From: Pediococcus acidilactici DSM 20284
GTDB taxonomy: Bacteria; Bacillota; Bacilli; Lactobacillales; Lactobacillaceae
Reading direction: 5' to 3'
Length of the DNA stretch: 64,000 nt
Assembly: GCF_000146325.1 (NCBI RefSeq)
Contig: NZ_GL397067.1
Span: 726,919-790,918 of the forward strand
Shown: piece by piece, positions 7,371 to 16,820 of the stretch
Layout of the letters: each line of letters begins with the position of its first letter
Numbering within the stretch: the stretch's first letter is position 1
Program-made: the position numbers and the translations under genes
Notes under the pieces: model-generated
What the model was told of the DNA's origin: nothing
Databases searched by the model: none
Seen by the model: the letters and a program-made list of their open reading frames with translations, nothing else

Positions 7371-10034
7371 TTATTTTCCGGAACGGATATCTGCCAAACG
7401 ACGACGAGTAGCCGCAAGCTTACCTTCGTAATCGGTCTTCTTGGTTCGCTGTTCTTCAACGACGGCTGCCGGAGCGTTATTAACAAATTTTTCGTTTTGA
7501 AGCTTCTTAACCACCCGGTTAACTTCTTGTTCGTACTTTTGCTCTTCTTTTTCCAGACGAGCAATTTCTTCGTCTAGGTCAACTAGTTCAGCTAGTGGAA
7601 TGTAAATTTCACCATCGGTAATTACTGCCGACATGGAAAGCTTTGGCGCTTCGACAGTTGCCCCTAGTTCAAATTCTGCTGGATGGCAGAAGCGGTCAAT
7701 GTAATCGCGGTTTTCGTTAAACAACTTAACCAACGCTTCGTTATCCGTCTTGATTAAGAGGTCTACAGGACTAGACATTGGAGCTCCCGCTTCAGAACGA
7801 ATGTTTCGAACCGCCTTAATCAATTCGATTAAGTGGCTTATTCCTTCTTCAGCAGCTTCGTCAGTTAATTCTGGATGACTAACTGGGTAAGCCGCTGTTA
7901 CCAACGATTCACCTTCGTGTGGCATCGATAACCAAATCTTTTCAGTTACAAACGGCATTACTGGATGTAAAAGCCGCAAAGTTTGGTCTAGGACGTATGC
8001 CAATACGTTTTGGGTATTTACTTGAGCAGTTTGATCGTCACCGTTGAGAATTTCCTTACTCATTTCGATGTACCAATCACAGAAATCATCCCAAATGAAG
8101 GTGTACAATGCCCGACCGGCTTCCCCGAAGTCGTAAACGTCAAAGAAGTGGGTAACTTGTTCCACCGTGTGGTTTAGACGACTTAAAATCCAGCGGTCAG
8201 CAAGGTTAAGTTCGTTCAATGCTGGTAACTGTGGCTTATCAACTTGGTCTAAGTTCATAATTACGTAGCGGCTTGCGTTCCAAATCTTATTAATAAAGTT
8301 CCAAGCTGCATCCATCTTAGTGTAGCTAAACCGTAAATCTTGTCCTGCAGTAGAACCGTTAGAAAGGAACCAACGCAGTGCATCCGCACCATATTTATCA
8401 ATTACGTCCATTGGGTCGATTCCGTTTCCTAGCGATTTACTCATCTTACGACCCTGTTCGTCACGAATTAATCCGTGCAACAATACGTCTTTAAACGGCC
8501 GCTTGCCGGTAAACTTCAAGCTTTGGAAGATCATCCGAGCAACCCAGAAGAAGATGATGTCATAGCCGGTTACCAACGTGCTAGTTGGGAAGTAGCGCTT
8601 AAAGTCCGCCGCGTTTTCGTCCGGCCAGCCCATCGTGGTAAATGGCCACAATGCACTAGAGAACCAAGTGTCTAGTACGTCGGGATCTTGTTCCCAGTTT
8701 TCAACGTCTTTAGGAGCTTCTTCGCCTACGTAAACTTCGCCAGTTTCCTTGTGATACCAAGCTGGGATTTGGTGTCCCCACCACAATTGCCGGGAAATTA
8801 CCCAATCGTGAGCATTTTCCATCCACTGCTTGAAGGTGTGTTCAAAACGTTCGGGGATGAAATTAACCTTGTCATCCGTATCTTGATTTGCTAAAGACAT
8901 CTTGGCAAGTTTATCCATTTTAACAAACCATTGCGTCGACAAACGGGATTCCACTTGTACACCCGTCCGTTCCGAATGACCCACACTGTGAACAATTGGG
9001 TCAATCTTAATCATGTAGCCCTGGTCTTCGAGGTCCTTAACCATCGCCTTGCGTGCTTCAAACCGGTCTAAGCCTTCGTACTTGCCCGCGTTCTCGTTCA
9101 TTGAAGCATCGTCATTCATCGTGTTGATCCGTTCAAGGTTATGCCGGTTACCCACTTGGAAATCGTTAGGGTCGTGCGCAGGCGTAATCTTCACCATTCC
9201 AGTCCCAAACTCAGGATCCACGTACTGGTCAGCAATGATTGGGAGATGACGGCCTTGAAGCGGCAAAATAACTTCCTTGCCTACCAAGTCTTGGTAACGT
9301 TCGTCGCTTGGGTGAACGGCAATGGCAACGTCCCCGAACATCGTTTCTGGCCGGGTTGTCGCAATTTCAATATAATTTTTCCCGTTAAAAGTAAAATCAG
9401 GATCTGCGAAGAAGTACTTCACGTGGTAGAAAGCGCCTTGGTCGTCTTGGTGCTCTACTTCGATATCTGAAAGTGCCGTCCGCGCCTGCGGATCCCAGTT
9501 AATAATGTATTCACCACGATAAATCAACCCTTCGTTATATAAAGTAACGAATACTTTCCGAACGGCCTTGGAAAGTCCTTCGTCAAGGGTAAAACGTTCC
9601 CGACCGTAGTCGAGCGAAAGTCCCATTTTAGCCCATTGTTGATGGATGGTGTCGGCATATTCATCTTTCCATTCCCATACCTTATCAATGAACTTGTCCC
9701 GTCCAAGATCATAACGGGAAACTCCTTGTTCACGCAGTTTAGCTTCCACCTTTGCTTGGGTAGCGATTCCGGCATGGTCCATTCCTGGTACCCAAACCGT
9801 ATCATATCCTTGCATCCGTTTTTGCCGGATCAACATATCTTGTAACGTAGTATCCCAAGCATGACCTAAATGCAATTTCCCGGTAACGTTAGGAGGCGGA
9901 ATTACAATTGAATATGGTTTTGCTTTTTTATCTCCATTAGGCTTAAATAAACCCTTTTCGACCCACTCTTGGTAGCGGCCCTGTTCGACCTTTTGAGGTT
10001 CGTACTTTGTCGACATCTCAACTTCTTTGGTCAT
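7371..10034 (-). CDS. valS: Valyl-tRNA synthetase
   Basis: Class I aminoacyl-tRNA synthetase that charges tRNA-Val, 887 aa, usual length. The HIGH-type motif is HLGHAWD near residue 56 and the KMSKS loop is [11 protein letters not shown] near residue 524. The large editing domain lies between them, with [14 protein letters not shown]-terminal coiled coil ([18 protein letters not shown] region) is typical of ValRS. The ATG at 10034 is chosen over the TTG one codon before it; AAGGGAAG lies about nine bases upstream. It is preceded by a Val-type T-box. Confidence 0.97.
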   Translation of the reverse strand: MTKEVEMSTKYEPQKVEQGRYQEWVEKGLFKPNGDKKAKPYSIVIPPPNVTGKLHLGHAWDTTLQDMLIRQKRMQGYDTVWVPGMDHAGIATQAKVEAKLREQGVSRYDLGRDKFIDKVWEWKDEYADTIHQQWAKMGLSLDYGRERFTLDEGLSKAVRKVFVTLYNEGLIYRGEYIINWDPQARTALSDIEVEHQDDQGAFYHVKYFFADPDFTFNGKNYIEIATTRPETMFGDVAIAVHPSDERYQDLVGKEVILPLQGRHLPIIADQYVDPEFGTGMVKITPAHDPNDFQVGNRHNLERINTMNDDASMNENAGKYEGLDRFEARKAMVKDLEDQGYMIKIDPIVHSVGHSERTGVQVESRLSTQWFVKMDKLAKMSLANQDTDDKVNFIPERFEHTFKQWMENAHDWVISRQLWWGHQIPAWYHKETGEVYVGEEAPKDVENWEQDPDVLDTWFSSALWPFTTMGWPDENAADFKRYFPTSTLVTGYDIIFFWVARMIFQSLKFTGKRPFKDVLLHGLIRDEQGRKMSKSLGNGIDPMDVIDKYGADALRWFLSNGSTAGQDLRFSYTKMDAAWNFINKIWNASRYVIMNLDQVDKPQLPALNELNLADRWILSRLNHTVEQVTHFFDVYDFGEAGRALYTFIWDDFCDWYIEMSKEILNGDDQTAQVNTQNVLAYVLDQTLRLLHPVMPFVTEKIWLSMPHEGESLVTAAYPVSHPELTDEAAEEGISHLIELIKAVRNIRSEAGAPMSSPVDLLIKTDNEALVKLFNENRDYIDRFCHPAEFELGATVEAPKLSMSAVITDGEIYIPLAELVDLDEEIARLEKEEQKYEQEVNRVVKKLQNEKFVNNAPAAVVEEQRTKKTDYEGKLAATRRRLADIRSGK

Positions 10035-10049
10035 CAAACTTCACTTCCC

Positions 10050-10289
10050 TTTCCAAAATAAAAAGCACTTTCTTCCTAAGAAATAGGACGAAAGTGCTTC
10101 GCGGTACCACCTAAATTGGGCATAACTGCCCCGCTTTGTCTTTGATAACGAACGTACTGTTCGATCTTTAAGTTCTGTGCCTTAAAGATTGGTTCATAAG
10201 CAACCCGATCTTCCGTGTTTAGAGACTTGCAGCCCCGTCCCCTCTCTGAAAAACACTGATGGAAAATCTCCTCTTAATCATCACCGTCA
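10050..10289 (-). promoter_or_regulatory. T-box riboswitch controlling valS (Val specifier GTT)
   Basis: The T-box GGTGGTACCGCG is at 10100-10111 on the minus strand, followed by the terminator GCACTTTCGTCC...AAGAAAGTGCTTTTT. Stem I has GATTTTCC/GGAAGATC above the specifier loop and an apical GGGCTGCAAG. The 3' side of the loop reads GG-GTT-GC, so GTT (Val) lies at 10202-10204, in agreement with the gene. The AGTA motif on the 5' side is replaced by AGGA. Confidence 0.9.
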
Positions 10290-10295
10290 AAAATA

Positions 10296-10324
10296 ATAAT
10301 AAAGAATAAATCTTGGTACGTCAA
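10296..10324 (-). promoter_or_regulatory. valS promoter
   Basis: TTGACG (10319-10324) and TATTAT (10296-10301) on the minus strand, exactly 17 bases apart, placing the start of the T-box leader near 10289. Confidence 0.75.
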
Positions 10325-10332
10325 TTAAGTTT

Positions 10333-10824
10333 TTACATTTGTTTAATTACTTCTAGCGCAGCTTCGTAGTTTGGCTCAGAATGTAATTCAGGAACGATTT
10401 CCCGGTAAACGATTTTACCAGATGCATCAGCAATGAAAATACTCCGTGCTAAGTAACCAGCATTCGGAATGTATAATTTCATTTCATAACCAAACGACAA
10501 TTCGTGATCTGAAAGAACTTCTAGGTTATTAACCCCTTCGGCAGCACACCAATTTGCTTGATCTTGCGGTAAATTATTAGAAATCGTGACAAACCGAACT
10601 TCCGGATAGTTATCCGCCTGCTGGTTAAAGGCCTTTGTTTGAATGCTGCAAACTCGCGTATTCAAATCAGGCACCACGCTTAATAACAACGGTTTGCCAA
10701 GTAAATCACGTGTTTTTACTTTCGCGCCCTTTGCCGTAAAGACTTTAAACTTTGGTAGTTGGTCGCCCACTTCTGGCGGGTTACCAACTAGTTCAACCTT
10801 TTGTCCACCACGTAATATTTCCAT
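10333..10824 (-). CDS. tpx: Thiol peroxidase (Tpx, atypical 2-Cys peroxiredoxin)
   Basis: Cytoplasmic peroxide-reducing enzyme, 163 aa, usual length. The peroxidatic Cys is in DLNTRVCSIQT near residue 59, in place of the more common TPVC form. The second Cys expected near residue 93 is present in ANWCAAEGVNNL. SDHELSFGYEMKLY matches the family block around the resolving region. Hydroperoxides are reduced with electrons from thioredoxin. The gene lies 170 bases downstream of thiI on the same strand. Confidence 0.93.
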   Translation of the reverse strand: MEILRGGQKVELVGNPPEVGDQLPKFKVFTAKGAKVKTRDLLGKPLLLSVVPDLNTRVCSIQTKAFNQQADNYPEVRFVTISNNLPQDQANWCAAEGVNNLEVLSDHELSFGYEMKLYIPNAGYLARSIFIADASGKIVYREIVPELHSEPNYEAALEVIKQM

Positions 10825-10993
10825 GACCTTACGCTCCTTTATTCTAACGACTAGTCAAAATGGATTGTTCTCCACTAACTTTGTCAGATAACTTAATTAG
10901 CCAACTAATCGAGGACTAAATTTCTCAATATCCACCGATATTTACGTTAACCTTATCCCAAAACACCCCAAATAGCAACTAATCAATTTAAGC

Positions 10994-12211
10994 TTAAAGA
11001 AGTTCTGCAAAAACTTCTTCATTCTGGTTCAAAAATTCTTCGCCAGCGTGGATGTTAGTAACTTGCACTCCGTCAAGAGCACGCTTCATCAAGCCTTCCA
11101 CGTCAATCTTACTTTCGTAATAGCGGGCTTTTTCTAAATCCGGACGCGTCTTTGGAGCTGGCGGAGCGAAAATGGTACAACAGTCCTCAAATGGCATAAT
11201 TGATAAATCGTAGGTATCAATTTCCTTGGCAATTTCAATGATTTCGTTTTTATCCATCGAAACTACCGGTCGGATAATTGGCATGGTAGTTACGTCGTTT
11301 ATCGCCATCATGCTTTCCATTGTTTGAGAAGCCACTTGGCCGAGCGACTCGCCGTTAAAAATAGCTAAGCCACCCCGCTTTTGTGCTAACGCCACGGTCA
11401 AACGAAGCATCATCCGCCGTTGGATCGTCATTAAGTAACCTTCCGGACACTTCTCCTTAATGGTTTCTTGAATTTCAGCAAACGGAACTTGCAAAAACTG
11501 AACGTTCCCGGAGTAAGCAGCTAATTTACCGCTTAGCTCCTTAGCTTTTGCAAGGGCTTGTTCACTCGTGTATGGCGGGCTAAAGAAATGAACCATTTCC
11601 ATCTCAACGCCCCGTTTCATACCTAGATATGCGGCAACTGGCGAATCAATCCCCCCAGAAAGCATCATCATTCCCTTACCAGCCGTTCCCACTGGCAAGC
11701 CGCCAGCTCCATTAATCACTTCGCTAGTTAGGAAGATTCCGTTTGAACGAATCTCCACTCGTAAAGTGATGTCAGGATTCTTCATTTTAACCTGACTTTC
11801 GGGAAAGTTTTCTAAAATGAATCCGCCTAGTTCCCGGTTCATCGTATCGGTATTGATGGGGAAGTCCTTATCTGAACGACGGGTGTTAATCTTAAAAGTC
11901 ATCTGGGGCTTTAACTGTTCTTTCATCATTGCTAGCGCGCCTTCTTGAACAGCTTCCATTGATTTTTCAACTTTTAACATTGGTGATAAATTTTGAATTC
12001 CAAAAACCCGTTTCAAGCGGGCAATTACTGCCGCACTGCTCGCCCCGTTTAAAGTAACGTGGGTGCGGTCCCGATTAGGGTGGACCACCACTTGTTCAAA
12101 GTCTTTTAAACTTTTACGAATGTTACCGCCTAAGCGGGCAATAAAATCTTTTCGGTTTTTTCCCTTTGTAGATAGCTCGCCGTAGCGAACCATAATTTCC
12201 GTATATTCCAT
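10994..12211 (-). CDS. thiI: tRNA 4-thiouridine synthetase ThiI
   Basis: Adenylates U8 of tRNA and inserts sulfur, and in some bacteria feeds thiazole synthesis. 405 aa, the Gram-positive length without a rhodanese domain. An N-terminal ferredoxin-like/THUMP region (residues about 1-165) precedes the PP-loop SGGIDSPVA near residue 185. [17 protein letters not shown] near residue 343 is characteristic. It starts 12 bases after the cysteine desulfurase gene, a conserved pairing in which the desulfurase donates persulfide sulfur. Confidence 0.96.
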   Translation of the reverse strand: MEYTEIMVRYGELSTKGKNRKDFIARLGGNIRKSLKDFEQVVVHPNRDRTHVTLNGASSAAVIARLKRVFGIQNLSPMLKVEKSMEAVQEGALAMMKEQLKPQMTFKINTRRSDKDFPINTDTMNRELGGFILENFPESQVKMKNPDITLRVEIRSNGIFLTSEVINGAGGLPVGTAGKGMMMLSGGIDSPVAAYLGMKRGVEMEMVHFFSPPYTSEQALAKAKELSGKLAAYSGNVQFLQVPFAEIQETIKEKCPEGYLMTIQRRMMLRLTVALAQKRGGLAIFNGESLGQVASQTMESMMAINDVTTMPIIRPVVSMDKNEIIEIAKEIDTYDLSIMPFEDCCTIFAPPAPKTRPDLEKARYYESKIDVEGLMKRALDGVQVTNIHAGEEFLNQNEEVFAELL

Positions 12212-12223
12212 AAAAACTCCTAT

Positions 12224-13378
12224 CTAAGCATTTTGATTAATTTTAGAAAAGTCTTGGTACAACTGGTCGAAAACTTTATTAAAGTGTTCAGCTTCTTCCA
12301 TAGTGTTAGCACTGTCTAAACTGACCCGCACCGCACTAGTGGAAATCTGTTGATCAACGTTCATGGCCGTCAAGGTACTAGAAGCTTGTTGTTTTTTAGA
12401 AGAGCAAGCACTTGTCGTCGAGATGTAAATGTCGTGGCTTTCAAACGCGTGAACAATTGTTTCCCCTCGGACTCCCTTAATCGCAAAGCACAGGATGTGG
12501 GGCGCAAAACCAGCATCACATTTCGAAAAGGCGACTACTTTGTCAAAGCTAGTGACGTGATCATAAATAGCCTGTTTTACTTGAGCTTGGTGCGCAACTT
12601 TTTGCTTTTCGTCAGTTAGTAACAACCGCAAAGCCTTGGCCATCGCTGCAATTGCTGGTAAATTTTCGGTACCGCTGCGTAAATTCTTTTCTTGTCCGCC
12701 ACCAGTCATTAACGGCGCAATTCGCCGACCTTGCCGCGCGTAGATAAAGCCAACGCCTCGCGGAGCGTGGAATTTATGTCCCGAGAAAGTGACAAAGTCT
12801 ACCCGGTCGTTCATGATGGCCGATTGAATTCCCTTACCGATTCCTTGGACTGCATCCACATGAAAATGAATTTTAGGGTAATCCTTCAACACTTCGGCAA
12901 CTTCGGTGAGCGGTTGTACCGTACCAATTTCATTGTTAACCGCCATGATTGAAACCAAAATTGTATCTGGCCGAATCGCATCCTTCAAATCTTGGATACT
13001 AATCCGCCCTTCGTCATCTACGGGTAAATAAGTAACGTCAAAGCCGAGTTGCTCTAATTGAGCCATCGTATTTTGGACCGCCGGATGTTCCACCGTAGTG
13101 GTAATCAGGTGTTTTCCGTAAGCACGTTTTTCGATTGCCGTTCCCTTAATCACCCAGTTGTCGCCTTCCGTACCTCCGCTGGTAAAGAAGATCTCGTGTG
13201 GCTGCACGTTTAACAAGTCCGCAATTTGTTTACGTGATTGTTCAAGCAAATTAAACGCAGTTTCACCCATGTTGTGTAAACTAGAGGGGTTTCCCCAAAT
13301 CTGATTGCTAACCTTTTGGTAAGTTTCTAAGACTGTTTTATCAACTTGCGTAGTTGCACTATTGTCAAAGTAAATCAT
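12224..13378 (-). CDS. Cysteine desulfurase (NifS/IscS-like, ThiI partner)
   Basis: PLP enzyme that converts cysteine to alanine and loads a persulfide on its active-site Cys. 384 aa from the chosen ATG at 13378 (MIYFDNSATT). The PLP Lys is in SGHKFHAPRG near residue 200 and the catalytic Cys loop is TTSACSSKK near residue 325. The HVDAVQG block binds the cofactor. In-frame ATGs 9 and 36 bases upstream are possible, but the protein family begins at IYFDNSATT. It is co-transcribed with thiI, so tRNA thiolation is its probable job. Confidence 0.94.
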   Translation of the reverse strand: MIYFDNSATTQVDKTVLETYQKVSNQIWGNPSSLHNMGETAFNLLEQSRKQIADLLNVQPHEIFFTSGGTEGDNWVIKGTAIEKRAYGKHLITTTVEHPAVQNTMAQLEQLGFDVTYLPVDDEGRISIQDLKDAIRPDTILVSIMAVNNEIGTVQPLTEVAEVLKDYPKIHFHVDAVQGIGKGIQSAIMNDRVDFVTFSGHKFHAPRGVGFIYARQGRRIAPLMTGGGQEKNLRSGTENLPAIAAMAKALRLLLTDEKQKVAHQAQVKQAIYDHVTSFDKVVAFSKCDAGFAPHILCFAIKGVRGETIVHAFESHDIYISTTSACSSKKQQASSTLTAMNVDQQISTSAVRVSLDSANTMEEAEHFNKVFDQLYQDFSKINQNA

Positions 13379-13520
13379 TTTCCTCATCCCTAACTTAAAA
13401 TCCCGCTTAATCACATTCCATTATTCTACTTACAAATGGGAAGCGTGTCAAAATTTTACCATTTTCAAAACCAGTTAAAATTCTACCTAATTTTGAAAAA
13501 AATTCCATCCCCATTACATA

Positions 13521-13553
13521 AAACAGAGGCCGAGAAAAAATTTCCCAGCCTCC
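13521..13553 (-). terminator. Terminator after ezrA
   Basis: Minus strand: GGAGGCTGGGAAA / TTTCTCGGCCTC imperfect stem followed by TGTTTTAT. It lies about 60 bases after the ezrA stop. Confidence 0.6.
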
Positions 13554-13613
13554 GTTGCCGCTTTTTAATTGTGGAACCTTGATCCCTATATCAGTTAACC
13601 TAATATTTCTAGA

Positions 13614-15323
13614 TTAATATTCCGTTTTCTTTTGTTGGTAGTAGTTTTCCGTAATGTTCTCGATTGCTCCCGGTTCAACCTTGTCCAACGCCTTCGAAAT
13701 TACTGAAAGGCTTTCGTTGTAACGGTGGTCTTTATCAAAAAGCTTTTGCGCTTGTTGACTGGCTGCCGCAACCTCTTCATCAGTATGCCGGTAACGGTTA
13801 GCGTATTGGATGGCCGCCTCACTAATTGCAGCATCATCGGTTAAATCAGAAGTCTTCTTAATCAAGGTTTGGATGTCGGTGCTAACCATGTCTAATTCGC
13901 GGTTAATCATCCCCATATTGATCCGGACTTGATTCATATCACTGCCAACTTTTTCGATTTCGTCGCTAACCACAAAGAAGTAATCCATGTAGCCTTCTGG
14001 AATACCAGGTAAGTTGAGCGTTTCGACGTGCCGTTTAATGTTATGAATTTCATTGTCGTATTGTTGCAAACGCGTCCGTGCGTCCTTTTCACTATCGACC
14101 ATTTCCTGTAATTCACTATTCAAGGCTGCCTGCCGGTCTTCAATTTCAGTTAGCTGTTCATTTTCTTCCTTTAGCCGTTCTACGATTTCGGAATAAACCA
14201 CCGGTTGGTTAGTAATGCGTTCCGTGTCCCGGTCGTGTTCATTGCGAATGTCGTTTAATTGGCCCTCTAGAACTTGACCAAGGTTTAGCTGATCATCGTT
14301 TAAAACGTAGCTTTGGTCTAGCCGAGCAATTTCAGAAAGGAGCACTTTATTTTGTTTTTCAGCATGATCAAGGAATCGAGTAATTACGTTGAAGTTGTGC
14401 TCTACAGATTTACGAGCGTCAATTTCGGTTTGTAAAATGTCATATAATTCATCAATTCGAATTTCAATCGCCTTGTTATTAGCTCGCACAGCATCCAGCC
14501 GTAAATTGCTAAGGGTTTCTAAATTATCATTAATCTTGGCTTTAATTGCCTTGATTTCGTCCTTAACCGTGTCATTTTCAAAAGCGTAGTTATGATTAAT
14601 TAACTGGTCATAGCCATCGCGAACTTCTTCGATTTGTGAAGGAAATAAGTTGGTTAATTCATCGTATAACGAAGGAATTGCCTTAATTTCTGCTTCAATT
14701 TCAGAAGTGCTTGCCTTTAATTTCTTAAGCTGACCTTCGGCTTTTTCGTGATCCCCAGCATCCACGGTCTGGTTAAACGTATCGAAATCGTCGTTTAACC
14801 GGGATAACTTTTCTTCAAGCAAATCAATGCTTGGTCCCAGAGATAGGTTTTGGTCAAGCAGTTGCTTGCCAATCTCTTGGTACTTCATCCGGAGGACCTT
14901 AACCGCATCACGTTGTTCTTGATCAATTCGTTGGATATTATCCAATTGGTCATTCAAACGCTTGGTTTCTTCTTCAATCGCATCGAGAGTCTCACTAACC
15001 GTCGTAATATCTTTCCGCGCCTCAAATATCTTCATATCATTAATATTTTGACGTGAATGGTTAGCGATATCTTCAACTTCGGGCAAGCGGTGATCAATGA
15101 TTTCTTGGTAGTCATTGCGGATGTTATCTAAGCCGACCGCAGACGATCCGGTTAAGTTCATTGAAGATACTTCCATTAACTTCTGGCGGATCGGTGATTC
15201 GCTAATATCCGCCTTGCGGTTTAACAGTTCATCGACCTGTTTTAGTAAATAACGTTGATATGCAACAATCCCGAGGTAAACTAAAATCGCTACCACGATG
15301 ACTGAAATCAATACTATGATCAT
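13614..15323 (-). CDS. ezrA: Septation ring formation regulator EzrA
   Basis: Membrane-anchored negative regulator of FtsZ ring assembly, also linked to wall-synthesis switching in cocci. 569 aa, usual length. A single N-terminal membrane segment (residues about 2-22) with its N-terminus outside is followed by a long series of coiled-coil helices rich in Glu, Lys and Asn, with no enzymatic motif. It is transcribed away from the methionine sulfoxide reductase gene and appears monocistronic. Confidence 0.94.
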   Translation of the reverse strand: MIIVLISVIVVAILVYLGIVAYQRYLLKQVDELLNRKADISESPIRQKLMEVSSMNLTGSSAVGLDNIRNDYQEIIDHRLPEVEDIANHSRQNINDMKIFEARKDITTVSETLDAIEEETKRLNDQLDNIQRIDQEQRDAVKVLRMKYQEIGKQLLDQNLSLGPSIDLLEEKLSRLNDDFDTFNQTVDAGDHEKAEGQLKKLKASTSEIEAEIKAIPSLYDELTNLFPSQIEEVRDGYDQLINHNYAFENDTVKDEIKAIKAKINDNLETLSNLRLDAVRANNKAIEIRIDELYDILQTEIDARKSVEHNFNVITRFLDHAEKQNKVLLSEIARLDQSYVLNDDQLNLGQVLEGQLNDIRNEHDRDTERITNQPVVYSEIVERLKEENEQLTEIEDRQAALNSELQEMVDSEKDARTRLQQYDNEIHNIKRHVETLNLPGIPEGYMDYFFVVSDEIEKVGSDMNQVRINMGMINRELDMVSTDIQTLIKKTSDLTDDAAISEAAIQYANRYRHTDEEVAAASQQAQKLFDKDHRYNESLSVISKALDKVEPGAIENITENYYQQKKTEY

Positions 15324-15486
15324 ATCTAAAATCCCATCCTTCTTGCTTCACTCAATTCCTTTATGAAAAACTTGCTTTTTAAGATTCTTCAATTTAGAAT
15401 TTAATCCATTATAAATTATAGCATACCCTATCTACTGTTAAAGCAGTGATTTTAATTAAACTACTTAAAATTAGGAAGTGACCACC

Positions 15487-15972
15487 ATGTCCAAGACAAT
15501 TGCTCCAATTATCATTGACCAAATTGACGCCCTTTTAACTGACGAACCACACCCGATTGCTAACCTAGCTAACGCAGCGGCGTTGTTGTATAGCGAAATT
15601 AGCGACCTCAACTGGGCAGGTTTCTACCTATACGATGCTAATGCTGACGAACTCATCTTAGGTCCCTTCCAAGGCAAAGTTGCCTGCATGCATATTCAAA
15701 ACGGCCGCGGCGTTTGTGGCACCGCTCTAAAACAGCAAAGTACTTTGCGCGTTGCTAACGTTCACGAATTTCCAGACCACATTGCTTGCGATAGTGCATC
15801 TAACTCTGAAATTGTAATTCCTTTAATGGTAGAAAAGCAACCAATAGGCGTTTTAGATATTGATTCGCCTAGTTTAAACCGGTTCAGCGCAACGGATGAA
15901 CAGGTTCTTAATGATTTTGTTGCTACTTTAATGAAACACATTGACAAGTCCGTTTTGCGTGCGTTAAACTAG
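15487..15972 (+). CDS. Free methionine-(R)-sulfoxide reductase (GAF domain)
   Basis: 161 aa single GAF-domain protein of the fRMsr (YebR-like) family that reduces free methionine-R-sulfoxide in the cytoplasm. The expected Cys residues are visible in ACMHIQNGRGVCG and DHIACD, and EIVIPL completes the family pattern. The ATG at 15487 is chosen because AGGAAG lies eight bases upstream; a GTG nine bases earlier is also in frame. Divergent from ezrA. In this family activity depends on the paired Cys, all of which are retained. Confidence 0.92.
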   Translation: MSKTIAPIIIDQIDALLTDEPHPIANLANAAALLYSEISDLNWAGFYLYDANADELILGPFQGKVACMHIQNGRGVCGTALKQQSTLRVANVHEFPDHIACDSASNSEIVIPLMVEKQPIGVLDIDSPSLNRFSATDEQVLNDFVATLMKHIDKSVLRALN

Positions 15973-15988
15973 CTAGAGTGTAAAATAA

Positions 15989-16063
15989 TGCAGCGGTGGG
16001 CGGTAAGCTCGTCAACAGATTGTTGCCTTTTTAAATGGTTAATTAGTACCCTTAGCGGCTGCA
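15989..16063 (+). promoter_or_regulatory. Structured leader upstream of rpsD, possible S4 autoregulatory site
   Basis: TGCAGC at 15989-15994 can pair with GCTGCA at 16058-16063, closing a region with further internal complementarity, about 90 bases before the rpsD start. Ribosomal protein S4 represses its own mRNA through a leader structure in Firmicutes. I see only the closing helix and position, so the assignment is tentative. Confidence 0.35.
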
Positions 16064-16154
16064 AAGGTGAAAATTACAGAGCAATCTGCACGAATACTAA
16101 ACCCACATTTGTTTATTTTACTCCAACAAAAATAATTTATTGGAGGATTTTTTA

Positions 16155-16763
16155 ATGTCTAGATATACAGGTCCAAGTTGGAAAGTTTCTCGTCGTCTTG
16201 GTATTTCATTGTCAGGTACTGGTAAGGAATTGGCTCGCCGTCCTTACGCACCTGGTGACCACGGTCAAAACAACCGTCGTAAGATTTCTGAATACGGTAT
16301 GCAACTTCGCGAAAAGCAAAAGTTACGGATGATGTACGGTTTAACTGAACGTCAATTCGCAAACCTTTTTGATCGTGCTAGCAAGATGCGCGAAGGTGTT
16401 CCAGGTACTAACTTCATGATCTTACTTGAACGTCGTTTGGACAACATGGTTTACCGTTTAGGTTTGGCAACTACTCGTCGTCAAGCTCGTCAATTAGTAA
16501 ACCACGGCCACATCACTGTGGATGGCAAGCGCGTTGATATTCCATCATATGAAGTTGAAATTGGTCAAGTAATCGGCGTTCGTGAAAAATCAAAAGATCT
16601 TAAGATCATTAACGAAGCTGTTGAAGCAGTCGTTGGACGTCCTCAATTCGTTCAATTCGATGCTGACAAGCTTGAAGGTTCACTTGTTCGCCTTCCAGAA
16701 CGTGACGAGCTTGAAGCAGAAATCGACGACTCACTTATCGTTGAATACTACAACAAGCTATAA
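16155..16763 (+). CDS. rpsD: 30S ribosomal protein S4
   Basis: Primary 16S rRNA-binding protein of the small subunit body, 202 aa. The start [16 protein letters not shown] and the S4 RNA-binding domain ([28 protein letters not shown], about residues 93-120) are diagnostic. It lacks the zinc-binding Cys residues of some S4 proteins. The ATG at 16155 has TGGAGG eight bases upstream, and an earlier in-frame ATG (16140) precedes that site. Monocistronic, with its own terminator. Confidence 0.98.
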   Translation: MSRYTGPSWKVSRRLGISLSGTGKELARRPYAPGDHGQNNRRKISEYGMQLREKQKLRMMYGLTERQFANLFDRASKMREGVPGTNFMILLERRLDNMVYRLGLATTRRQARQLVNHGHITVDGKRVDIPSYEVEIGQVIGVREKSKDLKIINEAVEAVVGRPQFVQFDADKLEGSLVRLPERDELEAEIDDSLIVEYYNKL

Positions 16764-16764
16764 T

Positions 16765-16793
16765 AGGAAAACGGCTACGGCCGTTTTTTTATT
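16765..16793 (+). terminator. rpsD terminator
   Basis: AAAACGGC-TACG-GCCGTTTTTTT hairpin two bases after the stop codon region. Confidence 0.85.
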
Positions 16794-16820
16794 TACTTTC
16801 ATTTATTTTGAGGAGGAAAA

